The notes: generated by a model from the letters alone, not told the origin. 64,000 nt of DNA from Paenibacillus sinensis (GCF_019904155.1 NZ_JAHCMB010000190.1:36187-100186); one strand, 5' to 3'; positions 15,893 to 24,270 are shown, counted from the first letter of the stretch. Numbers and translations: made by a program.

Positions 15893-17194
15893 ATGAAGAT
15901 GGTTTACAAAAAGTACAGATCAGCGGTAAAAAAGGCGCCGCTCGCCATATTGGCGATCACGGCAGCCCTTGAGGCGGGGGGAGCCCCGGTCTACGCGAAT
16001 GAAGGTCAAGCAGGCGCCAAAGATTACAGCGGTCATTGGTCCGAGACGATTATTGAGCGTTCAATCGGGCAAAAGCTTCTGACCGGCTATCAGGACGGGA
16101 GCTTTCATCCCGACTCCCCGATCACTCGGGCGGAACTGGCGGTGCTGCTCACCAAAGCATTTCCGGATGAAGAGACGAAAAAAGCGGCATCCTTCTCCGA
16201 CGTGCGCTCCGGCTCATGGTATGCATCGGCTATAAGCCAGGCAGCGGGAGATGGCTATTTAAGCGCTGATGCGGACGGCGCTTTCCGGCCGAACCAGCCG
16301 GCGACACGGGCCGAGGCTGCCGCTGCCTTTGCAACTGCCTTAAACTGGAAGGAAGCATCGGCTGACAATCTTCATGCCTACAAAGATATCGCCTATCTTC
16401 CTGCCGGTGAGGTGGGGCAGTGGCTGCGCCAGGCGGCGGCTCAAGGATACATAGAAGCATCATCCGATGGATATCTGCTGCCGCAAAAGCTGCTAACCCG
16501 GTCAGAGGCCGTGTTCTTTCTAGCCAAGGCAAACGGCGCACAGCCGCTTGACGTGCAGCCGCCGGCTTTTACAGCGGAACAGGAGCATACCGGCACAATT
16601 GTCCAGACCTCAGGAGGCTTCGGTCTGAAGGAGAAGACTGCAAACGGCAGCGAAACCGTTTATTCACTGACCGCGGCGGGCGATGCTTCACTTGCCGGAG
16701 CTGCCGCTGTAGCCGGAATCGAATCCGGAACAGCTGTCGTGGATGCGGTGGACGGATTGGTGTCAGGCAAGCTTCAGGTCGTAAAGATCGCTCCCGGCGG
16801 TAGCGATAGCGGCAACGGCAACGACAGCGCAGCGGCCAATTTGCAGGAACTGGACGGTATTCTTATCGAAGGCCATCACAGCGGAACAAGCGACCCCACG
16901 AAGCATTCGAAGAAATGCCTGCTGATGCCGGGCTGCGCTTCGTCCGGATTCGGAATCGACGTCCTTCAGACAGACGGCAAGTACAAATACTACAAGTTTG
17001 ATACGAGAGGCCATGAGCTGGCTGCCGTGTTGATCGACAGCATCAAGAAAGAGACTAATATCGTGATCCATGTATCCGGTACGATCGAGGGGGATATTAT
17101 TCATGTCGCTTCCCTTTCACAGGATGTAACCGCCGTCGATGCGCCGGCTGACGGCGATCAAGATTCGAGCAGCGGGAGGGAGCATATGGAGTAA
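15893..17194 (+). CDS. SLH-domain surface protein with a C-terminal His/Cys motif
   Basis: The start at ATG 15893, eight bases from AAGGAGGAG, gives 433 residues. A signal peptide ends near VYA-NEGQ. Three SLH repeats follow (about 40-215, with SGHWSETIIE, GYQDGSFHPDSPITRAELAVLL and RPNQPATRAEAAAAFATAL), which would anchor it to secondary cell wall polymers. A beta-rich middle and a Gly/Ser/Asn spacer lead to a C-terminal domain with HSKKCLLMPGCASSGFG (about 338-354), a possible metal site. The TauE-cupredoxin gene follows after 121 bases, suggesting a copper-linked role at the surface (inference). Confidence 0.85.
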   Translation: MKMVYKKYRSAVKKAPLAILAITAALEAGGAPVYANEGQAGAKDYSGHWSETIIERSIGQKLLTGYQDGSFHPDSPITRAELAVLLTKAFPDEETKKAASFSDVRSGSWYASAISQAAGDGYLSADADGAFRPNQPATRAEAAAAFATALNWKEASADNLHAYKDIAYLPAGEVGQWLRQAAAQGYIEASSDGYLLPQKLLTRSEAVFFLAKANGAQPLDVQPPAFTAEQEHTGTIVQTSGGFGLKEKTANGSETVYSLTAAGDASLAGAAAVAGIESGTAVVDAVDGLVSGKLQVVKIAPGGSDSGNGNDSAAANLQELDGILIEGHHSGTSDPTKHSKKCLLMPGCASSGFGIDVLQTDGKYKYYKFDTRGHELAAVLIDSIKKETNIVIHVSGTIEGDIIHVASLSQDVTAVDAPADGDQDSSSGREHME

Positions 17195-17315
17195 CTGCTG
17201 TTCTTCAATAATTTCATCGCGGAGGCTGGGAGAGGCTGAATGATTTCCGGATGAGCAAGGTTTGAGAGGTTAGGAAATGCGTATAGATAATTCAGTTAAC
17301 AAGGAATGAGGAACA

Positions 17316-19331
17316 ATGTCTGATCACTTGACGGATACCAGTCACGCCGATGAGCGAAATCTGCGGACCCGTGACATCGGGAAAGGAATAAGATGGTTTC
17401 TGGCAGCGGCGGTGATTCTGTCGGCCGCCATGCTGCTCTGGCTTCATCCGGAATGGAGAACCTTTCTTCTGGATTTGGTCCTGATGAAGAATGTCCCGCA
17501 GCTATCCATGGATGCAGGCTACGGCATGATCTTTACGGTCGGCATTCTTACCTCTTTTCATTGTGCGGGGATGTGCGGAGGGATTGCGATCTCCCAGTCC
17601 ATGCGGAGCCGGAATAAGCTGAACAAACTCGAACGGTTGCAGCGTTATATCCCCTCCATCCGCTATAATGGCGGCCGGATTATCTCTTATACGTTATTTG
17701 GGGGACTTGCGGGCGGAATCGGCCAGGTCTTTCAATTGCCGGGAATCTGGCGCGGAATCATTCCTCTCATTGGCGGTCTGTTCATGATCATTATGGGATT
17801 CAATTTGCTGGGCTTGTTCAAAGTCTTGCGAAGATTCAACCTGAGCATGCCCTCATTTGCGTTCAATGTGATCCGGAACGGGGCCTCCGGTCTGGGTCCT
17901 TTGGCAGTCGGCTTGCTCAGTGCGTTAATGCCCTGCGGACCGCTACAAATTATGCAGTTATATGCTCTTGGAACAGGCAGTGTGGTCCATGGGGCTCTGT
18001 CGATGCTGGCCTTCTCTCTGGGCACGGTTCCGATGCTCTTTCTGTTCGGGGCCATCCACCCGATGCTGAGCAAGAAGTTCGCCGGACAAGTATTGAAGGC
18101 AAGCGCCGTGATTGTCATTATTCTGGGTCTGGTCATGCTGAATAGGGGATTTGCCCTTGCAGGCATATCCCTTCCTTACGAACAAGGGCGTATCAGCCCC
18201 AATGCGGTGATCGCCGAGCTGAACGAGAACGGTCAAACTCAGCTTGCGACAGCGCAAGCAGGGAAGAACAGCTATCCGCAGATCGTCGTGCAAAAGGGAA
18301 TACCCGTCACCTGGAATTTGCATATTGAACAAGAGAATCTGAACACCTGCAACGATGCGCTCAGCATTCCCAGGTTAAAGATCGAGCAGAAGCTTCAGGC
18401 TGGCGACAATCTCATCAGTTTCACCCCGAAGGAAGAAGGCGTCTATGAGTATTCCTGCTGGATGGGAATGATCCGGAGCAGCATTGTCGTTGTGGATGAT
18501 GTTGGTCGCTATGATCGGAATCGATTGTTAACTGTGAGCGGGACGACAATAAATTCGACTGTACCAAGTCCCCAGATCACATCCGGCGCATCCCCGATCC
18601 CGACCTTTCTTAATCCGGATGAAGGAAACAACCCTCACAGTTACAATGGACATGCTGCTGCAACAGCCGTGCCGCCGGCCAAGGTCGGCATTCCCAGTGC
18701 GGAGCCTGCCGATTCAGCCCTGCATCAGATTCCGTCTCCCAAAGCCTCTGCCGTCCCGGCAAGCAAGCCGACGCCCACTCCGGGCCATGCTTCAGCGAAT
18801 GGCAGGGATCACAAGGAGGAACGGAGACTGGAGCCTACGGTCAAGCCTGCGACAGAGAACAAAGCGAAATCAGCCGACGCCGCCACTCAACAGCCGAAAC
18901 CTTCCACCATCAAGAAAGAATCGGCTGCTGCGACAGTGGAACCGACCCCTGCAGCTTCTGCCAAGCCGACTGCCACAGCTAAAGTTGATGCTTCTCATAA
19001 GCCTAAACCGGCTGCCACGGCTCAAGCCGTTGCGTCTCCCAAGGCGTCACCGAAACATGATCAGGAAATTCAGACCGTTGTCACCATCGTAAAAAAAGAC
19101 AGCTATTCTCCAATTACGGTCAAGAGAGGAATCCCGGTAAAATGGATCATTCGTGTAAGCCGGGAGCAGTTGAATGACTGCAACAACGAGATTATTGTCC
19201 CTGCCTTTCATTTGCGAAAGAAGCTTGTACCCGGGGATAATGTTGTGGAATTCACACCGACAGAGGCGGGAGATTTTTCTTTTACATGCTGGATGGAAAT
19301 GATTGAAAGCCATATTACGGTTACAGAGTGA
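17316..19331 (+). CDS. TauE/SafE-type membrane protein with two C-terminal cupredoxin domains
   Basis: A 671-residue protein. After a short cytoplasmic N-terminus come membrane helices to about residue 295, with SFHCAGMCGGI near 81-90 and ALMPCGPLQ near 206, the Cys motifs of TauE/SafE proteins linked to copper transport. A first cupredoxin domain (about 320-405) has CNDALSIP and YSCWMGM; a second (about 580-671) has CNNEIIVP and FTCWMEM. Between them lie about 170 residues rich in Pro, Ala, Lys and Thr. The duplicate cupredoxin on a long flexible arm is unusual. Related proteins often carry an HMA domain; here it is a separate gene just downstream. Confidence 0.85.
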   Translation: MSDHLTDTSHADERNLRTRDIGKGIRWFLAAAVILSAAMLLWLHPEWRTFLLDLVLMKNVPQLSMDAGYGMIFTVGILTSFHCAGMCGGIAISQSMRSRNKLNKLERLQRYIPSIRYNGGRIISYTLFGGLAGGIGQVFQLPGIWRGIIPLIGGLFMIIMGFNLLGLFKVLRRFNLSMPSFAFNVIRNGASGLGPLAVGLLSALMPCGPLQIMQLYALGTGSVVHGALSMLAFSLGTVPMLFLFGAIHPMLSKKFAGQVLKASAVIVIILGLVMLNRGFALAGISLPYEQGRISPNAVIAELNENGQTQLATAQAGKNSYPQIVVQKGIPVTWNLHIEQENLNTCNDALSIPRLKIEQKLQAGDNLISFTPKEEGVYEYSCWMGMIRSSIVVVDDVGRYDRNRLLTVSGTTINSTVPSPQITSGASPIPTFLNPDEGNNPHSYNGHAAATAVPPAKVGIPSAEPADSALHQIPSPKASAVPASKPTPTPGHASANGRDHKEERRLEPTVKPATENKAKSADAATQQPKPSTIKKESAAATVEPTPAASAKPTATAKVDASHKPKPAATAQAVASPKASPKHDQEIQTVVTIVKKDSYSPITVKRGIPVKWIIRVSREQLNDCNNEIIVPAFHLRKKLVPGDNVVEFTPTEAGDFSFTCWMEMIESHITVTE

Positions 19332-19380
19332 CAGTTCGGAACTGAGCGCCGAAGGATGGCATCGGGGAGGAGGAATCAAT

Positions 19381-19593
19381 GTGGCGGAAGCGACTCTGCA
19401 TGTACATGGAATGACCTGCAAGATGTGTTCCAAAACGATAGAAGCGGAATTGCGCAAACTGAATGGGGTCCAGAGGATATCCGTCAGTTATGCGAGAGAG
19501 AAGGCCATTATCGAATATGAGGATGAAGCCCTGGAATTATCGGAGGTCGTCCGAGCCATCGAAACCCTGGGATTCTCTGTATCCCCAAAATGA
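19381..19593 (+). CDS. CopZ-like heavy-metal-associated (HMA) protein
   Basis: A 70-residue HMA fold starting at GTG 19381, after GGGGAGGAGG. The metal motif reads HGMTCKMCSKTI (M-x-C-x2-C), and the typical GVQRISVSYAREKAIIEYEDE and ETLGFSV strands follow. Such proteins carry Cu(I) in the cytosol. It begins 49 bases after the TauE-cupredoxin gene on the same strand and probably supplies or takes copper from it. It is a little shorter and more divergent than B. subtilis CopZ. Confidence 0.9.
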   Translation: MAEATLHVHGMTCKMCSKTIEAELRKLNGVQRISVSYAREKAIIEYEDEALELSEVVRAIETLGFSVSPK

Positions 19594-19665
19594 ACAGGAA
19601 ATGAGCAAACGGGACAAAGTGGAAGCCGATCCATTATTGTTCCGTTTGTGTCTTCGTGTTCAACC

Positions 19666-19694
19666 TTGTCTATTGCGGTTACCTATGTTATAGT
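19666..19694 (+). promoter_or_regulatory. Promoter of the queuosine operon
   Basis: TTGTCT (19666-19671) and TATAGT (19689-19694) are 17 bases apart, about 50 bases upstream of the preQ1 aptamer. Confidence 0.6.
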
Positions 19695-19744
19695 TCTTAC
19701 GCATGAACTAACTGAAGAAGAAAATCCGCGGCTGAGCCCGCGGG

Positions 19745-19777
19745 AGAGGTTCGCAAACTCCCTCTATAAAAAACTAA
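19745..19777 (+). promoter_or_regulatory. preQ1-I riboswitch
   Basis: The compact aptamer is recognisable: AGAGGTTC, loop, then ACTCCCTCTATAAAAAACTAA, with the A-rich tail that forms the pseudoknot. Immediately upstream is a GC hairpin (CCGCGG/CCGCGG type, about 19724-19743). Downstream, ACTAAGAA can pair with TTCTTAGT near 19816 around GCCGGGACCGGC, a possible expression platform. preQ1 would lower synthesis of its own pathway. It is the expected regulator of the queF-queC-queD-queE genes that follow. The rest of the 19594-19908 gap holds nothing else I recognise. Confidence 0.93.
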
Positions 19778-19908
19778 GAACGATGTGCCGGGACCGGCAT
19801 GTCTGCTTGTGTTTTTCTTAGTGTTATGGATTGGTTTGATGAAGTCTCGTTCTTCTTTCCAATATAACGGCGCCGGTGCGCCGATGGAAAAGAGAGGGAT
19901 TTTTTATT

Positions 19909-20409
19909 ATGTCCGAAGGTAGAAAAAAAGAAGAAATGCCCGAAGTTACACTCCTCGGAAACCAGGGTACAATGTACAATTTCGGTTATGATCCGGGTGT
20001 GCTGGAGACGTTCGACAACAAGCATCCGGGACGCGATTATTTTGTCAAATTTAATTGTCCGGAATTTACAAGTCTCTGTCCGGTAACCGGCCAGCCCGAC
20101 TTCGCCACGATCTATATTTCCTATATTCCGGAAGTGAAAATGGTAGAGTCCAAGTCGCTCAAGCTGTATCTCTTCAGCTTCCGTAATCATGGCGATTTCC
20201 ACGAAGACTGCGTGAACATCATCATGAATGATCTGATTGCCCTGATGGACCCGCGCTATATCGAGGTATGGGGTAAATTTACGCCGCGCGGCGGCATCTC
20301 CATCGATCCTTACTGCAACTATGGACGCCCGGGAACCAAATTCGAGGCCATTGCCGAGCATCGGCTGCTGAACCACGATTTGTATCCGGAGAAGGTAGAT
20401 AACCGGTAA
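19909..20409 (+). CDS. queF: NADPH-dependent 7-cyano-7-deazaguanine reductase QueF
   Basis: QueF reduces preQ0 to preQ1, the last free-base step toward queuosine. ATG 19909 after AGAGAGGGA gives 166 residues, the size of the short (YkvM) form. The catalytic cysteine lies in FNCPEFTSLCPVTGQPDF and the QueF motif in ESKSLKLYLFSFRNHGDFHEDCVNII. The C-terminus has the GGISIDPYCNYGRPG segment. It is the first gene after the preQ1 riboswitch, and its product makes the ligand. Confidence 0.97.
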   Translation: MSEGRKKEEMPEVTLLGNQGTMYNFGYDPGVLETFDNKHPGRDYFVKFNCPEFTSLCPVTGQPDFATIYISYIPEVKMVESKSLKLYLFSFRNHGDFHEDCVNIIMNDLIALMDPRYIEVWGKFTPRGGISIDPYCNYGRPGTKFEAIAEHRLLNHDLYPEKVDNR

Positions 20410-20473
20410 TCAACGGGTTGTCGGAATCGTCTTTGTCTAATGCTTAAGCAGATTAAGGAGAGGAATTAATCCC

Positions 20474-21136
20474 ATGAATAAAAAAGCGCTAGTCGTCTTC
20501 AGCGGCGGTCAGGACAGCACAACCTGCCTGGCTTGGGCTCTGAAGCAGTTCGAAGAAGTTCAGGTCGTGACCTTTAATTATAACCAGCGGCACGCAGCGG
20601 AAATCGAGGTTGCCAAGGAAATTGCCGGCCATTTCGGAGTGAAGCAGCATATTCTGGATCTCGGCCTGCTGAACCAGCTGGCTCCCAATGCGCTCACCCG
20701 CAGCGATATTGAAATATCGGCGGGCGAGGAAGGTGAATTGCCCAGCACCTTCGTTGACGGACGCAACCTGCTCTTCCTGTCGTTCGCGGCCATACTGGCT
20801 AAGCAGCTCGGCTATCATCACATCGTAACCGGTGTGTGCCAGACGGATTTCAGCGGATATCCCGACTGCCGGGATGTGTTTGTGAAGTCGCTGAACGTGA
20901 CGCTTAATCTCTCGATGGACTATGAATTTGTCATCCATACTCCGCTTATGTGGCTGGATAAGAAAGAAACGTGGCAGCTGGCCGACGAGCTTGGACAATT
21001 CGAATATGTAAGAGAGCATACGCTGACCTGCTACAACGGGATCAAGGGAAGCGGCTGCGGCGAATGTCCGGCCTGCCAGCTCCGGAACCGCGGACTTCAG
21101 CAGTATGAGGCCGTCCGAAAGACGGTGAACGGGTAA
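20474..21136 (+). CDS. queC: 7-cyano-7-deazaguanine synthase QueC
   Basis: QueC converts 7-carboxy-7-deazaguanine to preQ0 with ATP and ammonia. The 220-residue protein has the PP-loop FSGGQDSTTCLAWAL (residues 9-23) and the zinc-binding cluster C-x-G-x3-GCGECPACQLRNRG near the C-terminus. GVCQTDFSGYPDCRD is another QueC block. AAGGAGAGG precedes the ATG. The queD start follows the stop after one base. Confidence 0.97.
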   Translation: MNKKALVVFSGGQDSTTCLAWALKQFEEVQVVTFNYNQRHAAEIEVAKEIAGHFGVKQHILDLGLLNQLAPNALTRSDIEISAGEEGELPSTFVDGRNLLFLSFAAILAKQLGYHHIVTGVCQTDFSGYPDCRDVFVKSLNVTLNLSMDYEFVIHTPLMWLDKKETWQLADELGQFEYVREHTLTCYNGIKGSGCGECPACQLRNRGLQQYEAVRKTVNG

Positions 21137-21137
21137 G

Positions 21138-21617
21138 ATGCTGCACGAAGTATCCGTATGTAAAATCTTCTCATTCGATGCGGCGCATCAGCTGATCGGG
21201 CACAAAGGCAAATGCGCCAACGTTCACGGCCATACTTACAGGCTGGAAGTTGTGCTTAAGGGCCAGCCTGTAACCGAAGAAGGGCGGTCTGACGAGGGTT
21301 TTGTCGCCGATTTCGGCGATATCAAGGCGTTGGTGAAGGAGAGAATCGTCGACAAGCTGGACCACGCCTTTATGGCAAAAGGAGATGAGCCTGTTCTCGA
21401 GACGCTTCAGGCATCAGGTTCCAAGGTAGCGCTCCTATCCTTCCGCACGACAGCCGAGAACCTGGCCGGTTATATCGCTTATACGCTGAAAGAGAGCGGA
21501 CTGCCTGTCTACTCCGTGAAGCTCTGGGAGACTCCGACCGCCTGGGCCGAGGTGCTGGCCGCCGATATTCCCGAGCAGGGTCCGGCCTACTGTATGAATG
21601 GAGGCTGCGATCTATGA
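21138..21617 (+). CDS. queD: 6-carboxy-5,6,7,8-tetrahydropterin synthase QueD
   Basis: QueD makes carboxytetrahydropterin from dihydroneopterin triphosphate. The 159-residue protein shows the PTPS fold signature FSFDAAHQLIGHKGKCANVHGHTYRLEVVLKG, containing the zinc histidines and the catalytic Cys, then DFGDIKALVKERIVDKLDHAFM. It overlaps queE by four bases (ATGA at 21614). Confidence 0.96.
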   Translation: MLHEVSVCKIFSFDAAHQLIGHKGKCANVHGHTYRLEVVLKGQPVTEEGRSDEGFVADFGDIKALVKERIVDKLDHAFMAKGDEPVLETLQASGSKVALLSFRTTAENLAGYIAYTLKESGLPVYSVKLWETPTAWAEVLAADIPEQGPAYCMNGGCDL

Positions 21618-22339
21618 GCGCCCTGATTCCGGTTATCGAAATGTTCGGCCCGACGATTCAGGGAGAAGGAGCAGTCATTGGAGTCAAGACGATGTTCGTC
21701 CGGACTTACGGCTGCGATTACCGGTGTTCCTGGTGCGATTCCGCCTTCACTTGGGACGGGAGCGGCAAGGATTTGCGGGTGATGATGCAGCCGGAGGAGG
21801 TGCTGTCCGGGCTGCTGGAGATCGGCGGAGAACGGTTCGACACTGTGACCATTTCCGGAGGCAACCCGGCGCTGATCGGCGAAGGGATCTCAGAGCTGAT
21901 CGGGCTACTACATGATCGCGGCATCAAGGTTGCGATCGAGACACAGGGCAGCCGGTGGCAGGACTGGTTCCTTCAGGTGGATGCCCTCACAATAAGTCCG
22001 AAGCCGCCAAGCTCCGGCATGTTAACGGACTGGGCGATGCTGGACTCCATCTTGGCTGAGGTTCGGGCGAATGCACAGGGCACATTTAGCTTGAAGGTTG
22101 TTGTATTTGATGACAAGGACTATGAATATGCAGTTCAAGTTCATAAACGTTATCCGGATGTTCCGTTCTATCTGCAGCCGGGCAACGACAATGTAACCGA
22201 GGAAGGGGATATTTCGGCCCGGCTTCTCGGACGTCTGGAATGGCTGTTCAATAAGGCGATATCCGATCCGGAGATGAACGCGGCCCGTGTTCTGCCGCAG
22301 CTTCATGCCCTGATTTGGCACAATAAACGAGGCAAATAA
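21614..22339 (+). CDS. queE: 7-carboxy-7-deazaguanine synthase QueE (radical SAM)
   Basis: QueE rearranges carboxytetrahydropterin to carboxydeazaguanine by radical SAM chemistry. The 241-residue protein has the FeS motif C-x3-C-x2-C in GCDYRCSWCDSAFTW, the N-terminal EMFGPTIQGEGAVIG block and SGGNPALIGEG. It ends the queF-queC-queD-queE operon and is followed by a strong terminator. Confidence 0.96.
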   Translation: MSALIPVIEMFGPTIQGEGAVIGVKTMFVRTYGCDYRCSWCDSAFTWDGSGKDLRVMMQPEEVLSGLLEIGGERFDTVTISGGNPALIGEGISELIGLLHDRGIKVAIETQGSRWQDWFLQVDALTISPKPPSSGMLTDWAMLDSILAEVRANAQGTFSLKVVVFDDKDYEYAVQVHKRYPDVPFYLQPGNDNVTEEGDISARLLGRLEWLFNKAISDPEMNAARVLPQLHALIWHNKRGK

Positions 22340-22365
22340 GCTCTCATCAGTTGCTCCTAATTTGG

Positions 22366-22403
22366 GGAAGCCGCTTCCATGAGGAGGTGGTCTTCCTTTT
22401 TTT
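22366..22403 (+). terminator. Rho-independent terminator of the que operon
   Basis: GGAAGCCGCTTCC pairs fully with GGAGGTGGTCTTCC (one bulged T), loop ATGA, then seven T. Confidence 0.92.
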
Positions 22404-22477
22404 ACTTCAGTATTGCAAAATCCATTATTCTCAGTATAATACTTGGTATAAATGAACCGAAAAGGGGAGTGAAGGCT

Positions 22478-22765
22478 ATGTCAATCGACGATTATCTGGA
22501 CCTGTACAACCTTGCGAAACAAATCGGGGATGCGGAGTGGCAGGCCGAGCTGATGGAATCCCTTCGTATGGTAGCCGGTACTACCGAGAGCGAGCGCCGG
22601 CAGAAGGAGCTTCAGTGCCGGTTTGAGGATATCAATGTCGTGCTTAAGGAACTGTTCAGCAAGCTGGAGAACGGCGAAGGCGACGAGAACCAACTGCTTG
22701 CGTGGAAAGAGCGAATGATCGAGCTTAAGCTGGAACGGATTTTTTTAGCCCGAAAGCTGAAATAG
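22478..22765 (+). CDS. Hypothetical helical protein
   Basis: A 95-residue protein, almost all helical by composition, beginning MSIDDYLDLYNLAKQIGDAEW. I chose ATG 22478 after AAAGGGGAG; a longer frame from 22379 would start inside the preceding terminator. The C-terminal half (ENQLLAWKERMIELKLERIFLARKL) looks like a coiled coil. I do not recognise the family. It is monocistronic, flanked by terminators. Confidence 0.75.
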   Translation: MSIDDYLDLYNLAKQIGDAEWQAELMESLRMVAGTTESERRQKELQCRFEDINVVLKELFSKLENGEGDENQLLAWKERMIELKLERIFLARKLK

Positions 22766-22811
22766 TGAAGCAGCATAGATCCCGGATGACTCCTGACCTC
22801 AGGAAACCGTT

Positions 22812-22865
22812 GAAAAAGCGCCGTATTGTCTCTCAATAGAGGGCACACAATACAGGCGCTTTTTC
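22812..22865. terminator. Bidirectional terminator
   Basis: GAAAAAGCGCCGTATTGT pairs with ACAATACAGGCGCTTTTTC. It separates the hypothetical gene on the plus strand from the HxlR gene on the minus strand and gives T runs on both. Confidence 0.88.
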
Positions 22866-22875
22866 GGCTAAAACC

Positions 22876-23202
22876 TTAATTCACGGCTTCCAGCTGGACC
22901 CACTCCGAGGACCAGCCGCTGATTTCCTTGAGAATCGGAGCAAGCGCTTCGCCTTTGCATGTCAACGAATATTCAATGCGCACCGGAATTTCCGGATAAA
23001 CCTTGCGCTCGATAATTCCTTCGGCCTCCATTTCCTTCAGCCGGTCGGATAGCACCTTGCCGCTGAGGTTGGACAGGCAGCTTTCGATTTCTCCGAAACG
23101 CCGCGGGCCCTGCATGAGAACGAAGACAATGAGCGCGACCCAGCGCTTGCTCAGCAAATCGACCGCTTTCTCAAAGCGTGGACACATTTCAAAGTCCTTC
23201 AT
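22876..23202 (-). CDS. HxlR family winged-helix regulator
   Basis: A 108-residue HxlR protein. The typical N-terminus CPRFEKAVDLLSKRWVALIVFVL with a conserved Cys (position 7) is followed by RRFGEIESCLSNLSGKVLSDRLKEMEAEGIIER and the wing VYPEIPVRIEYSLT. Members with this Cys (YodB, HypR, CatR) sense quinones, aldehydes or disulfide stress. The divergent neighbour is a GTP cyclohydrolase II-like gene, and two similar TTAC-type repeats lie between them. Confidence 0.92.
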   Translation of the reverse strand: MKDFEMCPRFEKAVDLLSKRWVALIVFVLMQGPRRFGEIESCLSNLSGKVLSDRLKEMEAEGIIERKVYPEIPVRIEYSLTCKGEALAPILKEISGWSSEWVQLEAVN

Positions 23203-23232
23203 GGAATCACCTCTGCCTTTAGTATAACACAG

Positions 23233-23323
23233 ACTTACAAAAAGTAATTATAAATATTTATATATACATTATAACTTGACGAATTTATATTACAATGGTA
23301 AACTTACTTACAAATAGTTACTT
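23233..23323. promoter_or_regulatory. Two related HxlR-operator-like repeats
   Basis: ACTTACAAAAAGTAATTA (23233-23250) and ACTTACAAATAGTTACTT (23306-23323) agree at 14 of 18 positions; each contains TTAC-N5-GTAA or a near form. One lies upstream of the HxlR gene, the other just after the -10 of the promoter toward the ribA-like gene. The arrangement suggests that one regulator controls both directions. Confidence 0.55.
23276..23304 (+). promoter_or_regulatory. Promoter toward the ribA-like gene
   Basis: TTGACG (23276-23281... first base T) and TAAACT (about 23299-23304) are 17 bases apart in a very AT-rich divergent region. Confidence 0.55.
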
Positions 23324-23403
23324 CATAAAATTGTTTGAAAAGTAAGAGAGCTGCCGTTTGCGGCAGTCTAACCGACATTTATAATCAAGGAAGGTGCGCT
23401 CTC

Positions 23404-24189
23404 ATGATAAAACCAGAGATTGCTTCCATACTTAAGAACAAAATTCAAACCATTGATCGCGGTGATTCCGCTAATATTCTGGTCGGACCCATTACACTTC
23501 CGGTAAATCTGGACGGAGAGACGGTCACCTTCAAATGGTACAGCTGGCTGCATGTTACGGAAGAAGAACGGCAGGAATTATCCGGCGAAGATATGACAGA
23601 GAAGCTGATCGCCCGTCTGCCTTCCATGAAGCTGGCCGACAGCCAGCAATCCAGCGTCCTCGTCTACGGTGATTTCGAGCATGATGAACAGGCGCTGATC
23701 CGGATGCACAGCATTTGCCATACCGGCGATATTTTCGGCAGCAAACGCTGTGATTGCGGCTATCAGCTCCGTCAGTCCATGCGGATGATCGTGGAGAACG
23801 GCTCCGGCGCGCTCTTTTATCTGGCGAACCACGAGGGAAGAGGCATCGGCCTGTTCAGCAAAGCATTCGCCTACCTGCTTCAGGAGGAAGGCTTGGATAC
23901 AGTTGAAGCGAATCTGGAGCTTGGATTCGAAGATGACAGCCGGGATTACTCAGACGCAATCAGTGTGCTGAAGGCACTCCGGTCGAAGCCGGTAACGCTG
24001 ATCACCAACAACCCGAAGAAGCTGAGAGCTCTCAAGGCTGCGGGCATGAACGTGGCGAGACGCGTTCCGCTGTGGGGCGACGTGTCCGTATTCAACGAGA
24101 AGTATCTCCGCACAAAGGTAGTTCGTTCCGGACATCTGGAGGCGGAAGAGAGCCAGCCGTTCACGGGTATGGCGGCAGGCAATCTGTAA
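23404..24189 (+). CDS. GTP cyclohydrolase II-like protein (RibA family)
   Basis: ATG 23404 follows AAGGAAGGTG and gives 261 residues. The RibA core is clear: RMHSICHTGDIFGSKRCDCGYQLRQSM with the three zinc cysteines, then NHEGRGIGLFSKAFAYLLQEEGLDTVEANLELGF and a C-terminal TNNPKKLRALKAAGM block. GTP cyclohydrolase II opens GTP in the first step of riboflavin synthesis. The protein stands alone, away from any rib operon, and has about 60 extra N-terminal residues, so a specialised role is possible. It may be under the divergent HxlR regulator. Confidence 0.88.
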   Translation: MIKPEIASILKNKIQTIDRGDSANILVGPITLPVNLDGETVTFKWYSWLHVTEEERQELSGEDMTEKLIARLPSMKLADSQQSSVLVYGDFEHDEQALIRMHSICHTGDIFGSKRCDCGYQLRQSMRMIVENGSGALFYLANHEGRGIGLFSKAFAYLLQEEGLDTVEANLELGFEDDSRDYSDAISVLKALRSKPVTLITNNPKKLRALKAAGMNVARRVPLWGDVSVFNEKYLRTKVVRSGHLEAEESQPFTGMAAGNL

Positions 24190-24270
24190 GAGGCAAATAG
24201 GTGGTGCTTTCGCGCCCGTTCCTTTATAATGGGATGTTGAATGAACCATAACGGGCAAGAGAGGTAGAAT

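Noticed and set aside
22379..22478. An earlier start for the hypothetical gene at 22478
   Set aside because: It would begin in the loop of the que-operon terminator and lacks a ribosome site, while ATG 22478 has a good one.
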